This document shows positions 54,801-62,477 of a stretch of DNA of 64,000 bases, in pieces. Numbering within the stretch: position 1 is the stretch's first letter; the number at the start of each line of letters is the position of its first letter. Below the pieces are notes generated by a model. It did not search any database. It was given only the letters and a program-made list of their open reading frames with translations, and was not told the origin of the DNA. The position numbers and the translations under genes are program-made. This DNA is from Blastopirellula sediminis (GTDB lineage: Bacteria > Planctomycetota > Planctomycetia > Pirellulales > Pirellulaceae), in the NCBI RefSeq assembly GCF_020966755.1, contig NZ_JAJKFT010000010.1, forward strand, positions 2,382,720-2,446,719, read 5' to 3'.

Positions 54801-57800
54801 GCCTCGGCCGGGGCGATCACCGACGATGCGATGACGACGGTCGACGCGACCGGCGCTGCGGTCTTCACCGCGAAAGACGCGATTACGCTCGCTGACATGA
54901 TGGGCGACGAATTGACGATCGACGGCATGGCGACCTTCATTTCGCTTGATTCGGCGGCGATCGAGATCGGCGGCGATGGCCTGACGCTGTTGGGGATGCT
55001 CAACTTCAATGGCGGCGCGGTCGTGATTCAGGAAGACGATTCAACGCAATTGAGCGGCGACAATGTCGCCGACTCGCTCGAACTGACGTCGGACGGTTCG
55101 ATTGAGGACAAACCGGCTACGTCGATTGACGTGGAGAACGACGCGACCTTCACCGCTGCGACGTTCATCACGCTGGCCGATAATTCGACCGACGTGATCG
55201 ATATCGGCGGTCTGGCGACGTTCGTCTCGCTGGGGGCTGGAGCGATTGACGTCGGCGTCGATGTGTTGATGGCGGACGGGACCGACAGCGGCGCGAAGGT
55301 CAACTTCGGTCAGCTCACGTTCGTCAGCGATGACGGGATGCTGGGACGCGGCGCGGTGACGATCCGCGAAGATTCCAGCACGGAAATCGCTGGCGAGAAC
55401 AAGGCGTCCGATCTCTTCCTCGCTTCGGCCGGCTCGCTTACCGACGATGCGATGACCAAGATTGATGCGACCGGCGCCGCGGTCTTCACCGCCCAAGATG
55501 CGATCACGCTCGCCGATGTGATGGGCGACGAGTTGACGATCGACGGCATGGCGACCTTTATTTCGCTCAATTCGGGAGCGATCACGATCGGCGGCGATGG
55601 CCTGACCGAGTTGGGGATGCTCAACTTCGACGGCGGCGCGGTCGTCATTCAGGAAGATGATGCGACGCAATTGAGCGGCGACAACTTCGCCGATTCGCTC
55701 GAACTCACCTCCGCCGTTTCGATCGAGGACAAGCCCGATACGTCAATTGACGTAGAAAACGACGCGACCTTTACCGCTGGCACGTTCATTACCCTCTCCG
55801 ACACGTCAGGCGATCAGCTCGACGTCGGCGGTTTGGCGACGTTCGTTTCGCTGGGCGCCAATGCGATTGACGTCGGCGTCGACGTGCTGCTGGCCGACGG
55901 CAGCGATAGCGGCGCGATGGTCAACTTCGGGCAGCTCACCTTCGTCAGTGACGACGGGATGCTGGGCCGCGGCGCGGTGACGATCCGCGAAGATTCCAGC
56001 ACCGAAGTGACCGGCGACAACGCCGCGTCCGATCTCTTCCTGGCCTCGGCCGGGGCGATCACCGACGACGCGATGACGACGATCGACGCCACCGGCGCCG
56101 CGAAGTTCATCGCCCAAGACGAGATTACGCTCGCCGATGTGATGGGCGATGAATTGACGGTCGGCGGTCTGGCGACCTTCATCTCGCTCGATTCGGGGGC
56201 GATCTCGATTGGCGGCGACGGCCTGACGCTGTTGGGAATGCTGAACTTCAACACCGGCGGCGCGTTTTTCCTCCAAGAAGACGACTCCACCGAATTGACC
56301 GGCGACAATGTCGCGGACTCCGTTAATCTGAATTCCGACGGCGCGATCACCGACGCCGAAGGAACGTCGATCGACGTCGAAAACGCTGCGACCTTCACCG
56401 CCGCGACGTTCATCACGCTGGCCGACAAAGCGACCGACGTGATCGACATCGGTAGTCTGGCGACGTTCGTCTCGCTGGGCGCCAGCGCGATTGACGTTGG
56501 CGTCGATGTGGTGATGGCCGACGGCAGCGACAGCGGCGCGAAGGTCAACTTCGTTCAACTCACCTTCGTCAGCGATGACGGGATGCTGGGCCGCGGCGCC
56601 GTGACGATCCGTGAAGATTCGAGCACCGAAATCGCCGGAGACAATAAGGCGTCCGATCTCTTCCTGGCCTCGGCCGGAGCGATCACCGACGCCGATTCGA
56701 CGCAGATCGACGCGACCGGCGCCGCCACCTTCACGGCGCAGGACGAAATCTTGCTCGCCGACGCGTCTGGCGACGTTCTCCATGTCGGCGGCCTGGCGAC
56801 CTTCACGTCGCTCGGCGGCGACTCGATTACGGTCGGCGGCGACCTGAGCGATACGCGGTTCGGCTCGCTGACCTTCAACGGCGGCGACGTCTTCATCCAG
56901 GAAGACGATTCGACCGAACTGACCGGCGTCAACATCGCGGCGTCCCTCAACTTGTTGTCAGATGGCGCCATTACGGACGCGACCGGCACGTCGGTCATGG
57001 TCAACGGCGATGCGACGTTTACCGCCGGCGACAAAATCACCTTGGCCGACGAAGCGACCGACGAGTTGCAGATCGTTGGTCTGGCCAAGTTCGTTTCGGT
57101 TGGCGGCGCGACGATTGACGTTGGAGTCGACGTTCTGGCAGGAGACGGCAGCGATAGCGGCGCGAAGGTCGACTTCGGCCAGCTGACGTTCGTCAGCGAC
57201 GACGGCGCCAATGGCCGCGGAGCGGTGACGATTCGCGAAGATTCGAGCATGGAAGTGACCGGAGTCAACCTGGCGGCGAGCCTGTTCCTGGCGGCCGACG
57301 GTTCGATCATTCAGGTCGAAGATGGCGACGGGATGACTGCCGATCGGATCGATCTGGACGTCAATGGCGACGGCACGGTCGTTGGCGACGCCGTGTTTGA
57401 AGCGGCGGCCGGCGGCGTGATCAACCTGTTCGGCGACACCACGGCCAACCCGCTGGGAGAGCCGGTTTCGACCTTCCTCGCCGACAACAAGATTAAGAAC
57501 GCCGAGTTCCGCGCCGCCGGCGGCGGTAGTCTCTCGGACGTCTACTATCGCAACATCAGCACCGCCGCTCTCTTCCCGACGTTGCCCGACACGATCACCG
57601 GCGACTTGCGGATTCAATTCACCGACGCGGATATGATCGTCAATGATAACGTCAATGTTGGCGATCAGTTGATCCTCGAAGCGCTCGGCTCGATGAATTC
57701 GATCTCTGACGTCGACGGCGTCTCGATCGCGGCGAATGACGCGATCATCGTCGCCGACGGCACGATCTCATTGGCCGACGAGTCGCTCAACAGCCTGAAG

Positions 57801-60800
57801 GTTGTCGAGAACGCCTTCTTCTACTCACGCGGCGGCAACGATATCACGGTCGGCGCCAGCGATACGGATGGAACGGCGAGCGGCGCGACGGTCGAGTTCG
57901 GCTCGCTTACCTTTTATAGCGGCGACGGCGGTTCGACCCGCGGCGATGTGGTCATTCACGAGACCAACGCCACCGAATTGGCGTCGCGACGGTTTGAAGT
58001 CGACGGGACGCCGGTTATTTTCATCAACCAGGCCGATTCGTTGGTCTTGATCAGCGACGGCGCTTTGACCGACGCCGACTCGGACGGTTCGATGGGCGAA
58101 ACGATCCTGCGGGCCAGCGTTGATGTCGCCAACAGCTCGATGATGATCGCCGGCGGTCAGATTCTGTTGGCCGATCAAGCGCTGGTGACGGTCGACGGCG
58201 TTGACCTGGGCGTTTACTCGCTGGGGCTTAGCGACAACGCCGAAGACAATGACATCGCCCTGTTCGCCACCACCGGCGGCGACGACATTCACGTCGGGGT
58301 AGCGGACGCCGTGGCGACCGACAGCGGCGCGACGGTAGAAGTCGACGGTTTGACCTTCTACACCGACGGCGGAACCGGTAACGTCTATCTGCAAACCGAC
58401 AGCGATACCTTGCTGGCGAACCGCGACTTCGCCGGCATGACCTACGAAAACCTGGCCAACGACGTCGTGCTGCGAACGACCGGCATGATCGGTTCAGCCG
58501 GCGGTGAGACGACCCAGATCGTCGGCGACGCTCGATTCATCGCCACCGGCGACATCTCGCTGGTCAATTCCGATCCGGCAGCGTTGCTCGTGGTCGGCGG
58601 CAACGCCTTTTTCCAATCGGGCGGAGCGGTCTCGGTCGGTACGGGAACCAGTGGCGCCAACTTCGGCACGCTCTCGTTCGACGCGATGGGTGACGTCAAG
58701 ATTACGGAGTCGAATGCGGCCGGCAGTCTGGTGATGCCGGCGGCCGGCATGGCGATCACCAACACGAAGTTCAACGGCGGCAGCACGAATCACGCCGGTT
58801 CGCTGACGCTGATTTCGGACAGCTTCATCGAAGATGACGCTTCGACGACGGTCGAAGTCGACGGGAAAGCGACGCTGACGGCCAAGACGACGATCACGCT
58901 TGGCGACAACGCCGGCGACACGTTTGTCGTTGGCGGAGACGCCGCGTTTACCTCGACCGACGGCAAGACGATCGACCTCGGCGTGACGCCGACGACGCAA
59001 CTGGCGACCGATCGCGGTACCGATAGCGGCGCGACGGTCGAGTTCGGTTCGCTGCAAGTGACCAGCGTCGGCGGCGACGTGACGGTCCACGAAGATCTTG
59101 GCACGCTCTTGGCCGGCGACAATCAGGCCGGCACGCTCGTGTTGGTCGCCAATCAAGGAGACATTCGCGATCGTACCGGCACGTCCGTTACCGTTTCTGA
59201 CTTCGCCGAGTTCCACGCTGAAAACAGCGTCGTGCTGGCGGACGAAGCGACCGACGTGCTGACCGTTAGCGGAAACGCTCTCTTCACCTCGGGCAATAGC
59301 ACCTACTTTGCGACCCCCGGCGTCGTTCGCGAGATCAGCGTCGGCGTGGTCGATGTCGATGCGGCCAACAATCCGGACGACTCGTCGCGCGGAACCGACA
59401 GCGGTGCGACCGTTTCGCTCGGCAGCGTTACGTTCAACGGCTTCGCCAACATGGACGCCGGCGCCCATGTGACGATTCGCGAAGATGAATCGATCGTGAT
59501 CACGCATGCCGAACGTCGCGAAGGTGGCGGCTCGACCGAGATCACCAACTTCGCCCAAACGGCGATGCTGATCGCCGACAACGTCGCGAATGACGCGACG
59601 ATTACCGACACGCAAATTGACGGCGTCGGCGGCACGTCGATCGAAACGACCAGCTATGCGGTCTTCCAGGCCGACTCGCACATCGTCTTGGCGAACGAAG
59701 CGGCCGACTCGCTGAAGATCGGCGACAACGCCTACTTCGCTTCGCAGTTGGGCGATATCGATCTCGGCGTAACTGCGAAAGCGATCAACGCCCTTGATCG
59801 TGGCGCCGACAGCGGAGCGAGCGTACAGTTCGGCACGCTCACCTTCGTCGCCGACATTGGCGACGTAACGATCCACGAAGACGACGACACGACCCTGAAC
59901 AATGGCAACCCGCTTCGCGGAACCGGCAGCTCGGCGAACTCGCTGGTGCTGGAAAGCAGCGGCGCCATTGAAGACACGGCGGGTACCAGCCTGATCGTCG
60001 CTCAGCTGACGACCGCGCCAACTGCCGGTTCGGCCGAGGATCAAGTCGACGGACTCGCGGTACTGCGAGCCGGAACTGACGTTCACCTGGGCGATTCGTC
60101 CGGCGACTCCATCGATTTCCGTCGGCTGTCGCTGAGCGTCGGCGGAGACGTCTCGATTACCGAGACCTCCGCGACTGACGGCGGACTGCTCTTGCTCGAT
60201 GGCTCGCAGACCGCCGGGACGATGGCGCTGAAGACGGACGGCCACCTGGTGCAGATCAATGACGAACGAACCGGCGCCGTAGCGACCACAATCTTCGCCG
60301 ATCAGACGCTCTTGGTCGCCGGCGGCGGCATCGTGATGACCAACGTCGACTTCAACACCGCCACGCTGCAGGCTCACGGCACGCTGCAAGTAACGCCCGG
60401 CGCCACGCTGAACGCCGACGACGCTGCGAACGGTGGGCTGCTCGGACGGCGGACGACCGACGCGATTTCGAGCTACTTGCCGGACTCGAACGACGACACG
60501 TTCGCGCCGAAGGGACCGAGCACGACGCCGGAAACGGAAACCAACATGGACGGCGCCTACTCGATCGTGCTGTCGGACGTGAACAGTTTGACGATTGGCC
60601 TGGTGACCGACGCCAAGGGGACGATCGCGGCGGATCCGGTCACGCTCGCCTTTGACGTAGCGAACAGCGACAGCATGGCGACCGCCGATTTCAAACCAGC
60701 TTTGTCGGCCGTCGGCGTATCGGCGGGGCACATGTTCGTACAAACCGGCGGCGATTTGAATTTCTCGGAGAACGCCGCCGATCCGCTCGACAACGTCGTC

Positions 60801-62273
60801 GTCTTCGGCGAAGTGCGGATGACCGGCGGGACCGTGACCAACAACGCGTTCACGGCGTTGGCCGGCGGCAACCTCAACATCAACGGCGACTCGATGCTGG
60901 TGATGCGATCGGCCGCCGACTTCTACATGTTTAACCCCGACAACAACACGCTGACGCCGTACGTCGGCGGCGGTTTGTCCGACTCGGTCGGTTCGCTTGG
61001 CGCCGTTCACTCGTTCGCCACGTTCGTCGACGTCGACACGCAGCCGGGCTTCATCCAAGTCGGCGAGTTTGGTCCGATCTATCAGCGGACCGCGCAGAGC
61101 CCCGATCCAGACGCTTCGACCTCACAAATCGCCAAGGGCCTCGGTAACGGGCAGTTCCAGGTTAACGCAACGATCACTCAACTGGGCGATTCGTCGACGA
61201 TGGACGTCAACGGCCAACCGGTCTACGTCGAACAGAACCAACGGGTCCTGGTCGACTGGGGCGATGGCTCGCAATCGGTTTACTTGTTCAAAGACCCGAT
61301 CGACGGCGCGCAAACGCTGCAGCACACTTACAACTCCGGCTTCGCGCTGACCGAACAACGTGCGACGGTAACGATCACCGTTTACAACGATCCGCAGATC
61401 AATCTGTACGACAACGTCGTCGACGAAACGAACTTCCGCGATTTGAACTCGGTGACCGACACCTTTGAGGTGATCATCCCGGTCGGCGTTCAATTTGCTC
61501 CAGAGCCGCCGCCGTTTGCACAGCCGAGCGCACCCGTTGTGGCGCCGGTCGTCTTCCTGCCGGACGTCGTCTTTGCGGTCACGACCAACAGCAGCTTTGA
61601 GTCGGACGGCGGTTCGCTCAACCAGGTGCAGGAAGTTGTGGTGGTGATCGTCAACGCCCTGGACGAAGAAGTGGGCGAGCGGATCGTGCTGCAAGGCTTC
61701 AGCACGATCGAAGAGGTCAAGCAATACATCCAAGAGAACACGCGGTTCCTGCCGGGACGCTACAAGGTCTCTATCTTGCTCGCTGGTCAGCAAGAGCCGG
61801 ACGTTTACTACTTTGAGAAAGTCGCCGCCGATTCGCCGGAAGGCGCCAGCGGCGCCGCCAATAGCGGCGGGAAGTTTGAAGGCTTTGTGCGAGTCGACGG
61901 TCCGCATGCGGCGACTGAAGCTTCGGCCGAACAGGTCTGGACGGCGCAGTACGAAAAATGGTTCGAGGCGGACGAAGAAGGCGCCGCCGAACAAACTTCG
62001 CCGGTTGGCGAAGAGTGGACGCCCGATCTCTCGGCGGTCTTGCTGCGAGAAGAACGAGCCGAAGCGGAGGAAGAGCAAACTTCGCTGCGAAAGCGCTGGA
62101 TGCTGCCGGGGGGTATCGGCGGAGCGCTCATGATGGCCGCCTACGCGCTTCGTCCGCAAGAGGATCGCGAGCGTTCGGCGGCGGTTGACGAAGCGCTTGA
62201 GAAGTCGCCAGAGGAGTCGACCGACGCGAAGTTCAGCGTATCGCGTCGTCGCTGGCGCCGACGGGTCCGATAG
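48807..62273 (+). CDS. giant LEPR-XLL repeat surface protein (4488 residues)
   Basis: A basic N-terminal 30 residues lead to FRELEPRVVLTA (residues 37-48), the LEPR-XLL motif of planctomycete exported giants. The body is Asp/Thr/Ser/Gly-rich, almost without Cys or Trp, and made of beta-rich modules of 72 or 80 residues (about 590-1900), then five 207-208 residue units (about 1900-2800), then less regular repeats with 'DSGATVEFGSL' and 'EIxVGV' elements. A PKD-like strand pattern occurs near residue 4145 (VDWGDGSQSVYLFKD). The end has a hydrophobic segment (MLPGGIGGALMMAAYAL, about 4433-4449) and a basic tail (RRRWRRRVR), consistent with a cell-envelope anchor. It resembles adhesin or filamentous-haemagglutinin-like stalks by style; function is inferred. 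Confidence 0.85.
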   Translation: MNRKRIFSRKQKRKSRGSDSGAANRFLDQFDTKLRFRELEPRVVLTATAIVDGDGVLQITTDAPTDDVEVRFYDKGGVATYEVTNDGKFVDEFAAATVKGIEANDVSGSQVDSQQLTLLDDHATLDPNLSLGLETKGIEEVVFKGSALGDSWTFDKMVTIEAVKYDAEVSQNGADLLTPIGTPVTFFAIDGAKIDVNLQSTTNEISQLAVGHGGEVKIATSQDLAVNSSNADLLQLTAPNVELGADTFSSQFGALKIDLTGSGDITQKGDVTVTGATDLDVIGGKVLLNNSGNDFQGPVSVNALNVVDADTATIADTNDLQLGDIRSAKLTAITGGNLTQASGTTVEVTDLVDFQFTSAGKTLDLQNAGNLLPSDDAKFLLSGPESPTNFYLRNDATDAAIPLAIATLAGTGSLNDLTLIYTQNTTAIALPNIDITGDLVYQAKGVIAQTALTSIKVDGNASFKTLDDQSIFVDMADNEFTVVSATGATQADVVAINDNDGGLDLDQIAATTLTVHTVGALGNVDNASVVVSGNAKLTGDSGIALGSETSDLVTFGTLTFISPAGVAIEEDDSTLLTGKNSASTLDLDSTGKIENVAGTELKVAGNASLTADDGDDLNANNQITLGQDVTDDFEFLSLTFNSVDAVKIAETGDTDLVGKSTAGSLELKSSGSITNQDNAELNVVDNASFIASTAITLGNKTDDSFKFGTLTFDASGAVSIAEDDSTKLSGKSKSDSLVLDSTGAIQNAANAEVVVTNNAKFIAGTSITLGNETSDVLQFGSLTFDSDFGVSIKEDDSTVLSGTSQAATLLLQSTGSITNEMNAKLYVDVSAQFIATDGLNNGNNKITLGDQTGDVFQFGTLRFDTVDAVSIAEDNDTLLEGASKAGSLYLASTGKIENKANASLTVGGNAEFSAGTDVKLGNQSGDSIYFGTLTFAGNVVAIAEDDATVLTGTNTATSLDLKSTDTITDEMATSVMGTGPATFTAANEITLADDADTLHVTGLATFESTADKAISIGDATSSTQFGSLNFNGGAVDIQESDATILSGANTATSVILTSGGSITDASKTTVEVTGAATFAAKDEITLANENDDKLDIGGLAKFTSSDNDAIAVGDAGSTTYFGSLTFSGGMVVIQEDDSTLLAGTNAASSLNLESGGAITDDSMTKVTVTGAATFTAKDEITLANETDDKLDVGGLATFKSLDGDGIAIGASDSLTYFGSLNFNGGVVVIQEDDSTLLTGNNSASSLELSSLGKIENDPGTKLIVSGNAKFTADDGNNLNGNNQITLGQDGADDFEFGSLTFNSVDTVTIAETGGMLLTGSNSSGTLFLSATGKIENLAGTKLIADGVASLTADDGDNLNANNQITLGQNGTDDFEFLALTFNSADAVKIAETGNTQLTGSSSAGSLALTSTGKIENAAGTKLIVAGNASLTADDGDDLNANNQISLGQNGTDDFEFGSLTFNSADTVVIAEIGDTHLTGESAAKTLNLSSTGKIDNEVGAKLIVTSGATFTADDANAVNANNQILLGQDGADDFEFGSLTFNTVDAVKIAETGSTFLENKSTAGSLELKSTGSITNQSSAKLDVTGNAYFMASVDITLGDQVDDKFTFGSLTFDGGAVVIQEDDSTELSGSSSASSLELTSGGAITDASTTEVEVVGSATFTAKDEIVLANETDDKLEVGGLATFKSLDGDAITLGASDSTTKFGSLNFNGGVVVIQEDDSTLLTGSNTASSLELSSLGKIENVAGTKLIVSGNAKFTADDGNAGNANNQITLGQDMTDDFEFVSLTFNTVDAVKIAETGSTDLAGMSTAGSLELKSTGSITNQMNAKLDVAGNVSFMATVDITLGDQAGDSFTFQSLTFDGQTVAIEEDDSTKLSGMNSAASLELKSGGSITDDTATSIDIGGAATFQAQDAITLADNATDVIDIGGLATFVSLGASAIDVGVDVMMADGSDSGAKVNFGQLTFVSDDGMMGRGAVTIREDSSTEITGDNKASDLFLASAGAITDDAMTTVDATGAAVFTAKDAITLADMMGDELTIDGMATFISLDSAAIEIGGDGLTLLGMLNFNGGAVVIQEDDSTQLSGDNVADSLELTSDGSIEDKPATSIDVENDATFTAATFITLADNSTDVIDIGGLATFVSLGAGAIDVGVDVLMADGTDSGAKVNFGQLTFVSDDGMLGRGAVTIREDSSTEIAGENKASDLFLASAGSLTDDAMTKIDATGAAVFTAQDAITLADVMGDELTIDGMATFISLNSGAITIGGDGLTELGMLNFDGGAVVIQEDDATQLSGDNFADSLELTSAVSIEDKPDTSIDVENDATFTAGTFITLSDTSGDQLDVGGLATFVSLGANAIDVGVDVLLADGSDSGAMVNFGQLTFVSDDGMLGRGAVTIREDSSTEVTGDNAASDLFLASAGAITDDAMTTIDATGAAKFIAQDEITLADVMGDELTVGGLATFISLDSGAISIGGDGLTLLGMLNFNTGGAFFLQEDDSTELTGDNVADSVNLNSDGAITDAEGTSIDVENAATFTAATFITLADKATDVIDIGSLATFVSLGASAIDVGVDVVMADGSDSGAKVNFVQLTFVSDDGMLGRGAVTIREDSSTEIAGDNKASDLFLASAGAITDADSTQIDATGAATFTAQDEILLADASGDVLHVGGLATFTSLGGDSITVGGDLSDTRFGSLTFNGGDVFIQEDDSTELTGVNIAASLNLLSDGAITDATGTSVMVNGDATFTAGDKITLADEATDELQIVGLAKFVSVGGATIDVGVDVLAGDGSDSGAKVDFGQLTFVSDDGANGRGAVTIREDSSMEVTGVNLAASLFLAADGSIIQVEDGDGMTADRIDLDVNGDGTVVGDAVFEAAAGGVINLFGDTTANPLGEPVSTFLADNKIKNAEFRAAGGGSLSDVYYRNISTAALFPTLPDTITGDLRIQFTDADMIVNDNVNVGDQLILEALGSMNSISDVDGVSIAANDAIIVADGTISLADESLNSLKVVENAFFYSRGGNDITVGASDTDGTASGATVEFGSLTFYSGDGGSTRGDVVIHETNATELASRRFEVDGTPVIFINQADSLVLISDGALTDADSDGSMGETILRASVDVANSSMMIAGGQILLADQALVTVDGVDLGVYSLGLSDNAEDNDIALFATTGGDDIHVGVADAVATDSGATVEVDGLTFYTDGGTGNVYLQTDSDTLLANRDFAGMTYENLANDVVLRTTGMIGSAGGETTQIVGDARFIATGDISLVNSDPAALLVVGGNAFFQSGGAVSVGTGTSGANFGTLSFDAMGDVKITESNAAGSLVMPAAGMAITNTKFNGGSTNHAGSLTLISDSFIEDDASTTVEVDGKATLTAKTTITLGDNAGDTFVVGGDAAFTSTDGKTIDLGVTPTTQLATDRGTDSGATVEFGSLQVTSVGGDVTVHEDLGTLLAGDNQAGTLVLVANQGDIRDRTGTSVTVSDFAEFHAENSVVLADEATDVLTVSGNALFTSGNSTYFATPGVVREISVGVVDVDAANNPDDSSRGTDSGATVSLGSVTFNGFANMDAGAHVTIREDESIVITHAERREGGGSTEITNFAQTAMLIADNVANDATITDTQIDGVGGTSIETTSYAVFQADSHIVLANEAADSLKIGDNAYFASQLGDIDLGVTAKAINALDRGADSGASVQFGTLTFVADIGDVTIHEDDDTTLNNGNPLRGTGSSANSLVLESSGAIEDTAGTSLIVAQLTTAPTAGSAEDQVDGLAVLRAGTDVHLGDSSGDSIDFRRLSLSVGGDVSITETSATDGGLLLLDGSQTAGTMALKTDGHLVQINDERTGAVATTIFADQTLLVAGGGIVMTNVDFNTATLQAHGTLQVTPGATLNADDAANGGLLGRRTTDAISSYLPDSNDDTFAPKGPSTTPETETNMDGAYSIVLSDVNSLTIGLVTDAKGTIAADPVTLAFDVANSDSMATADFKPALSAVGVSAGHMFVQTGGDLNFSENAADPLDNVVVFGEVRMTGGTVTNNAFTALAGGNLNINGDSMLVMRSAADFYMFNPDNNTLTPYVGGGLSDSVGSLGAVHSFATFVDVDTQPGFIQVGEFGPIYQRTAQSPDPDASTSQIAKGLGNGQFQVNATITQLGDSSTMDVNGQPVYVEQNQRVLVDWGDGSQSVYLFKDPIDGAQTLQHTYNSGFALTEQRATVTITVYNDPQINLYDNVVDETNFRDLNSVTDTFEVIIPVGVQFAPEPPPFAQPSAPVVAPVVFLPDVVFAVTTNSSFESDGGSLNQVQEVVVVIVNALDEEVGERIVLQGFSTIEEVKQYIQENTRFLPGRYKVSILLAGQQEPDVYYFEKVAADSPEGASGAANSGGKFEGFVRVDGPHAATEASAEQVWTAQYEKWFEADEEGAAEQTSPVGEEWTPDLSAVLLREERAEAEEEQTSLRKRWMLPGGIGGALMMAAYALRPQEDRERSAAVDEALEKSPEESTDAKFSVSRRRWRRRVR
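50577..53760 (+). repeat. in-frame module repeats, exact 216/240-bp period
   Basis: The codon for the first Gly of 'GKIEN/GSITN' recurs at 50577, 50817, 51033, 51249, 51486, 52560, 52800, 53040, 53280 and 53520. Steps are 240, 216, 216, 237 and then (after an altered stretch) four of exactly 240. The 24-base difference corresponds to an eight-residue insert (DDGxxLNxNN type) before QITLGQ. Confidence 0.85.
54480..57330 (+). repeat. five 621-624 bp super-repeats
   Basis: Matching 'GVDV' codons start at 54636, 55257, 55878, 56502 and 57126, giving steps of 621, 621, 624 and 624. Each unit carries FVSLGAxAIDVGVDV, then DSGAKVNFGQLTFVSDDG, RGAVTIREDSSTE, FLASAGAITDD and a second half with GGDGLTxLGMLNF. 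Copies are nearly identical at DNA level, pointing to recent tandem duplication; the fifth is more divergent. Confidence 0.88.
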
Positions 62274-62477
62274 TTCGGGCGCAAAATTGCCGAATTCTTG
62301 CCTCTGACTCGGGGAATTCCGGGTTTTGTTGGTGAATCGGACCCCTTTGATTTATGATCGAATAGTACCTTACCGCCATCCAGTGGAGGCCGTAGGTACG
62401 ATTTGCGCCGTCATTTTCCGGCTCCCATAAGCACCGCTCCCCCCCTCGCTTTTTCCTGATCGCTGGAAAGTTCGTTC

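Noticed and set aside
58494-61058. 854-residue minus-strand open frame inside the giant gene
   Set aside because: Antisense to a coherent repeat protein; composition is Arg/Val/Asp-rich as expected for a shadow frame, and it has no start signals or motifs.
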